Assembly: GCA_033439255.1 (NCBI GenBank)
Contig: CM065879.1
Location: 3,788,501 to 3,852,500 of the forward strand
Length of the DNA stretch: 64,000 bases
Direction: 5' to 3'
Origin: Hericium rajendrae
Taxonomy: Eukaryota > Basidiomycota > Agaricomycetes > Russulales > Hericiaceae
Shown here piece after piece: positions 1 to 9,045 of this stretch; position 1 is the stretch's first letter, and every line of letters begins with the position of its first letter. Position numbers and translations under genes: made by a program. Under the pieces are notes generated by a model. The model was given only the letters and a program-made list of their open reading frames with translations. It did no database searches and had not been told where the DNA came from.

Positions 1-815
1 CATCAAGATCAACCGGGTCGAACGTGCGCAGCCCATACGCCGTATGAAACTGCTGGCTCTGCCACTCCAGCGTGTCCTCCGCGCTGCGCACATGCGCGCC
101 GCCGACCCTGGCATCTGGCGCCGTGTCCGGAGACCACAGCTCGGGACGGCGAGGCGGGTGGGTGGAATCGTGGCAGTGTGTTCGCGCGCGGCAGCCGGGG
201 AGGGCGCAGTGCGGTGTGGGTAAACAGATTGCGCACTGGCGGGTTGGGGGGATTGCGGCGGGGCTGCTGGAGCTGAAGGACGAAGACGAAGAGGACGAGC
301 TGTCGCTGGGCATGTTTTCGCGCCATTTTGAAGGGTCGGGGGGACGTGCACGGGCTGGAGAAGTCGATGGTGGTGGGCGTGGACGGGCCGCGGCCGAATG
401 GACTGGTACTGGGACTGGAAGTGCCGCTGGTGGGTGTTCTTGGAGGAAATTCCCGCGCGGCGTAACCGCGCTGGTCATCGTGGCAATGGTCGCGCGCAGG
501 GCAATCCACGCGGAGGCAACGCAGCAGGCCGTGATTCGCGCGTATATGGGATGTGCGCCTGCTTGGAGGCGTATGACTTCTCGCAGTAGGGGCAGGAATA
601 TTTTCTGGTGAGTGATTGGGTAACGATAGGGTTCTTTGATGTTTGGGGCTGGACAGAGATAAGCGTAGAATGGAGCAAGGGCTGGGAGCATATACGTACC
701 TTGCGGGAAGAAATAAACTTGTACGGGGATATAGTGATAGAGATAGACTTCCTGCGGAAGGAGACAAAGGCTTGCGGGGAGATATGGCGACGGAGACAGA
801 CTTGTGCGGAAACAT
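1..815 (-). pseudogene. Cys/His-motif family member 1, cut by the window edge, finger damaged
   Basis: This is the leftmost of five tandem paralogues; its C-terminus lies outside the window. The proposed structure is exon 815-700 (ATG at 815), an intron 699-605 with a GTACGT donor, exon 604-352, a 46-nt intron 351-306 that restores frame, then an open exon to position 1. Exon 2 opens with CPYC of a C2H2 finger. The HIRANH half sits in another frame, two bases short of the spacing in its paralogues, and the first CxxC pair of the next motif is missing, leaving C-x4-C-x4-HCH-x3-R. The last exon has a serine run and one complete motif, CAIC..HC..GC..HCHDSTH. The function is unknown; zinc binding is inferred from the ligands. 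The finger is broken in this sequence, but the rest of the frame is open, so this may be a decaying gene or a gene with a sequence error. Confidence 0.5.
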
Positions 816-2055
816 TGACTTGCGATACGACGTAGTAAGTATTCAAGAATTCTTTAGGATGCTTTAAACTTCAACTCGAGACAAGCGAGCCGGAATAAAG
901 AACAAAGTCTCGAGGAGAGATATCTATGAGTGGAGGCGGATCAGCGTCTGGCTTATGAATGGGCAGAGGATTTCGAGTTATATGAGATAGTAAACTTGGG
1001 CCCCAGCAAGTCCTTTATACTCAAATCGACATTTGAGTCCCCACAGCATGCAGCGGTCGACTTAGTGCTGTTCATTGTTCTTTATTGCCATTCTCGATCT
1101 TTGAGGTCCACTTTCCCCACATCAGTAGTTGAGACAATAGAACGCCACCCGGTACAAACCACAGCCCTCCCCCGAAGAGGCCGGGCCACATCATAGGGCT
1201 TTGTTCTTGTCGTCTCCGTCATTTGCGCATCGAGAAAAATAATTTGCATATTGTCAGCCTGCAGCGCACGTGCAGAACTTCTTGGTGTACTGCCAGCCCT
1301 AAACTTATGCTCCTGGAATCGACGGCTTTGGACAACATACGCGGCGTTGTAGAGTCTGACCGTTGCTTGTCCGAGAACGCAAAACGTAAAGCTATAATCT
1401 TGAAAAGTACGCAGCCGACGGAATCTAAGAGTTTTCAAACGTGTTGCTTGGATTGCGACCTACAAAGAAGACGTGGAATGGATCGCATTTCGAAGGAACT
1501 TACCTGTCATTCTTCAAAACATCGACCACGTTTGGGATGAATGGGGCTGTTCTGCTCAGATCCTGCGTTGGATAAAATGGGTTTCTCTCTGCACAAAGAA
1601 TGTCGAGAAATATGGCAGTATTTGAATTCAGAGTCGGAAGAAAATCGAAGGATCGCGACGTTACGGCGATAAGCGCCCGTCAGCGCTGTGCGTTACGACG
1701 GCGCGGCTCGGCGCAAGGTCGCCGTGACGTTCAACGAAGTTCGTTTCTTGTCACGCCAGCTTTGCCTTCTTTTCCTCTCCAGCTACAGTTCACAAAATTA
1801 TTGGTTCGCATGCAATGATGCATATGTCACTGGTCAAGCTTCGAAGACCAAAATGATTTTCACGATCGATTCAATCATAACAGAACGGCGTGAAGAAACA
1901 CAGTGTGGCATACATATGACGACCGAATGCGCGAGAAGATACAGTGAGTACGGTAGTTACAGTTATGACGCTGATTTTTGAATCAGGACTATTACGGCCA
2001 GAATGACAGATTGCCGTACGCATCGTAAGACGCGTGCGTGTATGCGCCTCTCTCA
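816..2055. other. intergenic, no gene recognised
   Basis: Only short overlapping open frames are present. None has recognisable motifs, a splice pattern or similarity to the neighbouring family. Confidence 0.5.
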
Positions 2056-2813
2056 TCAATTCTGATACGACGACGACGCAACAGGCGCGCGGGTTATAGC
2101 CGGCGGGAACATATCGCTTGAGCTGCGATCAACAATGAACACAGGCTTATATTCTCGCTGCGATATCTGCGCTCGTCCGCTGGCTTCGGCATCTTCGGCG
2201 TCGCCGAAGGCGAACCTGCGCATATCCTGGTCGCCAGTCCGGCGAGGTGGCCGAGGCGGCGACCGAGGACTTGAAATGCTCTCGAAAGGATGGCTGAGAT
2301 CGTGGCAGTGGAATGGCGCGAAGCAGTCCTGCCCGATACACCTCGGCGGACGCGGACACACGATGCATGGCGCGACGGTCAAGGTGTCCCACGTATCGCC
2401 AATTCATGGGCTGGCCAGACTCGTGCTGGAGTTTATGGCAGTGGTACAATACACGCCATCCCTGTACGACGCAGCGCAGCGGGGGTCGACACACGGTGCA
2501 TATCCCGACAAGCAAGGCTTTCTCGTCCGCCGCCGGTGCGCCCAGCCATTGGGTTTCTTAAACCGTTTGGGCCACTCCTCGGCACGCCGCTTGTCTGCGA
2601 CACGGTCGTGCCTGGTGTTATGGCAGTGGAGGCCCGTGCAGTCCGGGCGAATGCAGCGCGGAAAGGTGCATTGGGGACACGGCCGTTTCGCATTGGGCGA
2701 CGAGGTGCTCTGGACTGCAGCGGGCGGAGCCATGGGAAGCTTATGCTGAGTGGGGATTGGCGGTCAGCATGATGTGAGGGCTGGGGTCTCGCACATACGT
2801 TGTCGGGAGGCAT
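2056..2813 (-). pseudogene. Cys/His-motif family member 2, three motifs, frame broken
   Basis: Exon 1 encodes only MPPDN (2813-2799). It is followed by a 53-nt intron 2798-2746 with GTATGT donor, CTGAC branch site and CAG acceptor. Exon 2 has no classical C2H2 finger but carries motif 1 (CPQC..RC..DC..HCHNTRH). A 47-nt intron 2603-2557 joins it in frame to motif 2, CTVC..RC..GW..HCHKLQH, in which the fourth cysteine is tryptophan. About 15 codons later the frame shifts by one base near 2395 into motif 3, CIVC..RC..DC..HCHDLSH, and the tail ends at 2056. No GT-AG intron I could find repairs that shift. The short-exon-1 architecture matches members 3-5, which is why I chose this start. Role unknown. 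It is a decaying copy, or an intact gene with one base error and one lost ligand. Confidence 0.55.
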
Positions 2814-4089
2814 TCTGAAATGTGAGAAGCAGGTTCGACACTTGGACAAGATTTGATGAAGAGGATGAATAAGAAGATGTCCGCGAGAGGCTGCAGGTGA
2901 GTTTTATACGTCGACATCTGGAAAAATGTCAGACAGCGCTCTGTCGTTCGGAACACTACACCCTCGCGTGTTGGCTATGGGTCAAGCATTATCTCGATAT
3001 CTGGGGCGGATCACGGTACTTACCGTGCCAAGATACCGAGGGTGCTCGTACAGCATTGCCAGCGGCGGTCTTTTCTCTGATTCAAGCTGTCTATGCCATA
3101 TGGACGGTGCCATAGATTTGATCTAGCCAGCGAGCTGTTCAATTGCATTGGTTTCACTTCAAGAACAGTAAGAAAGGAAGATTGCTTGGCCAAGTTTGAC
3201 TTCCGCGACAGCTCCGAGCACCGCATTTGGTACCCAGGGTTTGGGGTTTGTCGCCAACCTGGAAGCCCTTCGCCAATGACTACCGTCGTCTGACGTACCC
3301 ACTGTACAGCTTTGTTTCTCGCTGTCATAGCAGCTCTGGACACATGAGCCTCTCTTGCATGCTGAACCGCATTCATCATCAAGCAAAGACTATGCTCTGC
3401 ATAGTGTTGACAAGCTGACGAACGCTTGTCGAGATCATGTGAAAGGTGAATCCTGCTTGCTTCCATGAGTCTATTTTACAGGCGCTTCACAGGCCACGTT
3501 AAATTTTTCTATCGTATCTTTGGATGTATCCCCGAATACTACAGTGTGCTCGAGGCTCGACTCTCGGGACGGCGGCGCTCGTATGCCGCTTCGTTGTCCT
3601 CCTTCACCTAGCTTCATTTGGCAGGTCACGCACCATGATATCTGCCACTGTGATTTTGACAGCGCGTCGGTTCTCGACTTTCGTCGGATGCGTTTGCGTG
3701 TGAGGCAGCTACAATGTTACTGTGCGTACGCATCTCTTCTGGTTCAGCGCTGCACCACTCACTCCGCACACATAGATGAACAAAACAACGTTTATAGCGT
3801 ATTGACGATCTTCTACAGCGAGGCGCAGGGAGCAAACATCAATGTGTCTGGGATTGCATCAAAGGTACTTGTATTACTTATATCAGCCGACAAAATAACG
3901 AGTATAGTACGACAGGAACTAACTACCGGGACAGCATCAAACGGACAGAGAAACGAGTGGGAGCAGTACGGTAAGAGATTATGAAAATGGCAGTGACTGA
4001 CACAGAAAGGAGAGCGAATTAGCATTATAGATTCAGAACAGACACACAGAGCCACTGCATCCCGCCAGCAGTGACGTGTCCAGGCAAAA
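2814..4089. other. intergenic, with one unexplained open frame
   Basis: A 148-codon minus-strand frame from an ATG at 3466 stops at a TAA embedded in a good donor (CACG/GTAAGT near 3028), so it could be an exon. I found no acceptor that continues it sensibly and no recognisable domain. The rest, including a plus-strand frame at 3520-3984, shows nothing I can support. Confidence 0.35.
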
Positions 4090-4620
4090 TCACCATGACC
4101 TCGGCCACATCTCGTTTGCAGGCACCCTCTGCCCTCCCGTGATTGCCATCAGCGTATCCTCGAAATCATTCAGGTCGATGGTCCAAAGCTCCTCGGCAAC
4201 GGCAACATGCTGGACCTGCCACTCCGGGACCATCGCGCTGACATTGGAATTCATCGACAGATCGCTGTCCTGGCCATCGCCGCTGGAGCTCGAGGACTCG
4301 CTCACAGGCAGGCTCAGGCGCTGCATGGTGCCGCCGTGTTCTCCGCCGTGACAGTGCTTGCGCACCAGGCATTCCGTGAGGATGCACTTCGGCAGATTGC
4401 ACGAACTGCAGGGCGCCAAGTGCTCGTGGTATTTGCGCATGTGGACTGTGCGTCCGCTGGGGGTATTGAATACTTTCGGACAGCCAGGGCAAGTCCATTT
4501 TCTGACTGCCGACGGAAAGTCGGCGCTGGTCTGCGGAGATTGGGACTAGTAAGAAGTTGACGGTCAGTGCAAAGCGCCGATGGGAGTAGGGTGCGGCGTG
4601 CATACCACGGAGAGAGACAT
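4090..4620 (-). CDS. Cys/His-motif family member 3: C2H2 finger plus one motif
   Basis: Two exons: 4620-4606 encodes MSLSV, a 60-nt intron 4605-4546 (GTATGC..CTAG) follows, then exon 4545-4090; 156 aa in total. Near residues 25-45 there is a regular C2H2 finger, C-x2-C-x12-H-x4-H (CPGC, then VHMRKYH). Directly after it (EHLAPC) comes one copy of the family motif, CSSC-NLPK-C-x4-C-x4-HCH-x3-H. The tail is acidic and serine-rich and ends in a Trp/Leu/Phe-rich helix-like segment (EWQV..EELW..FEDTL). The start is the only ATG that leaves the correct intron phase. It is the smallest and cleanest member of the array. A nucleic-acid or protein-binding regulator is a reasonable inference from the finger, but no substrate is shown. 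Confidence 0.68.
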
Positions 4621-4922
4621 TTTGAAGATTCAATGAAGGTTTGGATTTCTCGACGCCGGGTCGAGTTGTTGAAGAAGAGGAAAGATTCGAGAAATCTATG
4701 AGAGACGATCGGTGCGTTCTCTCGAGTAGTAGGGGCGAGCTCAGGAGGTACTGATCTTGGGCCATTGTAGGAGTCTCATATGTAGCTCGACAGCCCCCAC
4801 AATGTTGAATCGTGGCATCTTGTCTTCGAACGCATTGTTAAGTGGCACAGGCAGGCAATTACATTGTTCGCTAGCCTCGCCATCCACATCCTCTGTATGT
4901 CGAGACAAAGGCAACCTACACG
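4621..4922. other. intergenic, upstream of family member 3
   Basis: Presumed promoter region of the minus-strand gene ending at 4090. A 200-codon minus-strand frame starting at 4765 overlaps it, but it runs through the intron of member 3 in the wrong phase, so it is not taken as coding. Confidence 0.4.
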
Positions 4923-5101
4923 TGCAACACTAGGGGCATCAATGGATTTTGGCCTGGCTGTTATGTCACTGAAGTGGGTTTGTGCCAATAAATTTCAGCC
5001 ATCCCTTTGTTCGGAGACAAAGAGATGGCTGAGATTTGTTGGCACAAACCCGCACTGGCAGCAGATCAGCCAGGCCAAAATTGGCTGATGCCTCAGGTGC
5101 A
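4923..5101. repeat. fold-back (long imperfect palindrome)
   Basis: Two inverted arms of about 85-88 bp, 4923-5010 and 5017-5101, match at roughly 80-85% around a 6-bp centre. The best-conserved stretch is TTTTGGCCTGGCTG on each arm, followed inward by GGGTTTGTGCCAA. It carries no coding capacity. It resembles a fold-back MITE or a structured RNA locus. I do not see a clear target-site duplication, so I do not assign a superfamily. Confidence 0.7.
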
Positions 5102-5527
5102 ACCCACCAACACATAATCAGCTAAGGCGGGTCCACAAATCTGCACACATCGTCGCCACGGTCCATCTCATTTTCATGTAAACAAAGGCTACAAAGATAT
5201 TCCACAGGCACGGCCACAGCGCATCACCCACAGCGACGCGATCCACATTATTGATGTCATTTCCACTTGCCACGGTGCCATGCGAGGAACGCTGAGCGTG
5301 CCACCATGTCCATTCAGATATCGGGACGGTGACATGCTCGGAAGTGAGTATTGTTCAGATTTGCATAGATCGACAAAACCACAGATACAAATTATTCATA
5401 GACATATATTGGACGCATATAACAAAAGATAAAATAATGCGCCCGGAGAAAGAAATGTATTAACTGAAAAGGGAATCTGCAGTCGAGAGGACAAACGCAA
5501 TATACTCGGCTTTGCTGGATCTCTAGG
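5102..5527. other. intergenic, no gene recognised
   Basis: AT-richer spacer downstream of the minus-strand gene ending at 5528. No domain or RNA gene is visible. Confidence 0.4.
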
Positions 5528-6304
5528 TCAGATTGCTCGACCGTCATGTCTCTGTTTCCCAAGTTCGTACTCAAACTCTTGCTGGTGGAAAGCACAGAGT
5601 TCCCGTACGATGGCTTCCAGCTCAAGCTGCAAGTCCAGAACTGTGTCATGGCCCTCGCCGCCGGGCATGCGCGACCTTCTCAGGCTGCCGTCAGACCTAT
5701 ACGTCGAAGGCACAATATTGTGCTCAGGAACCATAACCGGCGGAAGCGTATGGCCACCAGTGACTGCGACCTGCTGGTATGATGATGCAGCACGAGAAGT
5801 GGTCGCGTGCTGCAGGATCAAATCCTTCGGATTTACGGTACTCTGTCCGTTGACCTGGTACGATGACGGCGACAGAGGAACACTCGTGGCCCGTCGGAAT
5901 GCATGGCTGAGTTCATGGCAATGGTCCTGTGCGCGACATCCCCTTGCGACGCAGTGCAATAGGATTGGACACACCGCGCATGGTCCCGCATCTCCGTGTC
6001 TGATGTTCAAGGATGGTAGATTGTCGCTATGCGGGCTCCGGTGCTGCTCTCCATGAGAGGAATCATGGCAGTGCCCATTGAGATGACAGCCCGGGAAGAC
6101 GCAGCGCAACAAGCCTGGACATCTACGGCACGGTTTCAAGTGATCATGCTTCAATTGCATATGGGTTTTGCGCAGGTCCCTGCCGTTATAGACCTCTTTG
6201 CATAGAGGGCACTCGCTGGGTTCCTTGTGGTACTGGGAAGGATAGAGTGTGAGTGGCCGCCATTGTGGGGGGGGGGACTCAGGTTCAGGGCATACCTTGG
6301 GCAT
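5528..6304 (-). CDS. Cys/His-motif family member 4: C2H2 finger plus two motifs
   Basis: Exon 1 is only ATG CCC AAG (6304-6296). A 63-nt intron 6295-6233 follows (GTATGC..TTCCCAG), then exon 6232-5528; 237 aa in total. A C2H2 finger (CPLC-x12-H-MQLK-H) leads through DHLKPC into motif 1, CRRC-x5-C-x4-C-x4-HCHDSSH. About 27 residues later comes motif 2, CAVC-x5-C-x4-C-x4-HCHELSH. The middle is Ser/Thr/Pro-rich. The C-terminus is a probable coiled coil (LQLELEAIVREL..HQQEFEYEL), similar to that of member 5. The intron is a multiple of three with no stop, so an unspliced message would also be open. The start is chosen by analogy with member 5, which has the same MPK exon. It is the most complete copy. 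Molecular role unknown. Confidence 0.7.
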   Translation of the reverse strand: MPKVCPEPESPPPQWRPLTLYPSQYHKEPSECPLCKEVYNGRDLRKTHMQLKHDHLKPCRRCPGLLRCVFPGCHLNGHCHDSSHGEQHRSPHSDNLPSLNIRHGDAGPCAVCPILLHCVARGCRAQDHCHELSHAFRRATSVPLSPSSYQVNGQSTVNPKDLILQHATTSRAASSYQQVAVTGGHTLPPVMVPEHNIVPSTYRSDGSLRRSRMPGGEGHDTVLDLQLELEAIVRELCAFHQQEFEYELGKQRHDGRAI

Positions 6305-7046
6305 GTTGACAATGAGTTGGATGAGAGATCTGGAATACGCTATCGGGTTCCTCGAATGGTAGGAGTTTTTCGAGTCTGGAAGACAGCGACCGTGATTGCT
6401 GATCAATGGTAGGAGTTTTTCGAGTCTGGAAGACAGCGACCGTGATTGCTGATCATCCAATAGGTACTTTATACCTCAACATATGCCACGATTTGGACGG
6501 TGGCACTTTGTCGTTCGCGATGTCATTGACCTTGCGCATTGAGGGCGAGGGAGAAAAGTATGTCCTTGCCTGCGGCACGTCATAGCGCCATGTAAAGGAA
6601 ACCCATTCGCCAAAGCATGCACTGCAGCGATCAGTGCTGGATGTGCCGCCAGCTACAGAGATTCGTGGATTTAAGTCATCGGTGCGCGCTGTTCTCGACG
6701 GCATTACCGCGCAGCTAGAAGATGTGCAACGCAGAAGACGTCATCGAGAGCGATTGTTGAAACAAAGAGCGCAAAGGATGAATGAAGAGCTTGCGTAAGT
6801 CGTTGACGTTTCGTTTCGTTTCAAGCAGAAAGGACTTGGAAATCATTGGCAGAGCGCAAAGGCGCGATCCCGACGCCCGATCATATTTCCAAGAATTGAC
6901 AGACATACTGAGAAAGAGATGCTTTGTTCAGACATGTATAGAAAATCAACAGGGACGTGCAGAAAAGTGGTGTATGGATGGACGCAGTAAATTACACTGA
7001 AGACGGCGAATGCTGTTCGCGCAGCTGTGCCACATCGTTGGATCAA
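6305..7046. other. intergenic, presumed promoter of member 4
   Basis: Contains the 50-bp tandem duplication listed separately, about 50-150 bp upstream of the member 4 start. Nothing else is recognisable. Confidence 0.4.
6355..6454. repeat. perfect 50-bp tandem duplication
   Basis: Copies 6355-6404 and 6405-6454 are identical; each begins AATGGTAGGAG and ends TTGCTGATC. They lie just upstream of the minus-strand start at 6304, in a probable promoter or 5' leader. Perfect identity means a recent event or an assembly duplication. Confidence 0.9.
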
Positions 7047-7772
7047 TTAATCTCGTTGCCTTCGAAGACGGGCGGACTCGTCCGCTCTATCAAGCGCATA
7101 TTCCAGCTCTTGTCGGTGGTAGGCATAGAACCCCTCAACGGCGGCAGCGTGCTCGAGCTGCCAGTCACCGTCAGGACGCACGTGTCTGATCTTGCTGTTG
7201 GGCAAAATTCCACGCAGATTGTTCAGCGTCGGCAGGCTGCTTGCGCTGCGAGGTCTGCACCGTGGTCAACAGCGCGTACGTGCGTGCGTCTCTGCGGTCA
7301 GCTAAGAACGTCACTCGCGCCGCGATCGTGGCCTGTCCGATTGTGTGCTTGGGATTATGACAGTGGTTCCGCGCGTGGCACCCCCGCATGATACAGTGCG
7401 GCAGGCTCAGACACACGGCGCACGGCCCCATATCCACATTTTGGGCATTCTGGAGGTGGCTGATTTGCAACGCGCTTGGGGCGTCGTCGATGGATGGGCC
7501 CGGGCGCTCCTCGTCATGCGAGGGGTCATGACAGTGCCCATATTTCCGACGACAGTTTGACAAGAGGCAGCGTGGTGGCACGCCCGGGCATTTGAGGCAC
7601 GGCTTCAAGTGGTTGTGCTCTTTTTTCAAGTGTCTGGTGCGCGTGTCCCTGTTGTTGCAGATCTTTTCGCAGAGCGGGCACTCGAAGCGTTCATTCTGGT
7701 GCAGCACAGGATAAAGAATGGGTGGCAGTCAGCATGGAGCAAGATTCGAGATCCTGCACGTACCTTGGGCAT
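7047..7772 (-). CDS. Cys/His-motif family member 5: C2H2 finger plus two motifs
   Basis: Exon 1 is ATG CCC AAG (7772-7764), followed by a 68-nt intron 7763-7696 (GTACGT donor, CACCAG acceptor). Exon 2, from 7695, holds a C2H2 finger (CPLC..RHLKKEH), then NHLKPC into motif 1 (CLKC-x6-C-x4-C-x5-HCHDPSH) and motif 2 (CAVC-x5-C-x4-C-x4-HCHNPKH). The exon 2 frame closes at 7171, but the neighbouring frame from about 7250 to TAA 7047 encodes a tail that matches member 4 (DWQLEH..YHRQELEYAL). A 55-nt intron 7309-7255 with a weak GTTCTT donor joins them in phase. A frameshift is the alternative. Tandem position and the shared MPK exon tie it to member 4. Function unknown. Confidence 0.62.
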
Positions 7773-9045
7773 GCTAGCGCAGGATGTGGATGAGGGACCT
7801 GGGATAGATCGAAGATTCGTTCGAATAGCAGGTGAGTTTGAGTTCAGGATACAGCAACCATGGTTCCCGCCTCCTCGACATGTATTTAATAAGTTGAAAG
7901 GTGGCACAGCTTGAATAGTGGCGCTTTGTCGCTCGGATTGATTGGGCAAACGATGCGCAAGGACCTTTCACAGCTCGAGCTCGTGCCTCCATGCTGAAGT
8001 GCTGTATCACTGATAAAGACATTACGGACAGCGAAAGATCGAGAGGACTTACCCCGCCTGAATCCGTACTATTCCGCTGGAAATCATCCAGCCTCTGCAG
8101 CGCGCAGACCACAGAACAGGCTCCAACGAATCCAAATCATGCTACAAAGCATCGAGACTTGATCCGGAGAATTGCTTGGAAGTGCGAGCCAATGAAGGCA
8201 GATTGCGGTAGCCTTTGTGGACATCTACGATTAGAAAGACAGATACCTCGATATTCCGTTCTGGAGGGATGATTCATTGAATAGTCTCCTGGAGAAGTTC
8301 AGGGATAAGCAGGCACCGATGCATTCTGCTTTGACAACGAGAAAGTCGATGATGCAGATGTCGATCCGAACGAACGATGTTCGCAGACCTTACACAGAAG
8401 ATAGTCGTTCTGTGATTAAGTTCACATTTAGAGGACTGGAAAGCTTTCAATCAGACTCGATTTGTTTCTCTCGACGTATCAATGCCACTAGCTGGGTACG
8501 ACGATCAGAGATCAATGTAGTCACCTTCACGGCCAGCTAGAGGCGGACGCATATACTACGCCGCGAAGAGGGGCTGTTGTCACCAGCGTCCTTACAAGAC
8601 GAGGTTGGACCAAATCGTTTTCAGTATAAGGGTTGATTGGGTGTTATAGACTACGCATGAGCTGAAGGAAGAGATCAAAAGTCACAATGGAACTTAGCGC
8701 CGGGTGATTGAGCGGTCTCAACATCAACGACGATGACCTTGATGATTGTCATCTTGTCATCACCGCCATTCATCACCATATCTTGAGGTGCTGAATGACA
8801 TTGCTGCTGTAACTATACTCAGCACAATGCTCCAGATTTACTCAGCCTTGTGCTGAGGATGTCGGAGAGCCGGTGAGTTCGTTGTGGGTGTTGCTCTCCA
8901 CTGGTCGTGCATCATCGTCGTCATAATGCGGATCCAGATGCACTTAGCATGCCTTGGCCAACCGTATATATTGCAGCGACAACCACAGCTGTACATCGCA
9001 CACCTGACATTACACAGTCGAGACATCCAGATTTATTCCCAAACC
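7773..9045. other. intergenic between divergent family member 5 and MPI
   Basis: It should hold two divergent promoters. Short frames at 7991-8272, 8277-8540 and 8884-9092 lack any recognisable domain. The region just before 9046 (8700-8830) is rich in short ATCATC-type repeats. Confidence 0.4.

Noticed and set aside
4166-4765. 200-codon minus-strand frame overlapping family member 3
   Set aside because: It reads through the 60-nt intron in the wrong phase and does not include the finger or motif; the spliced model explains the region better.
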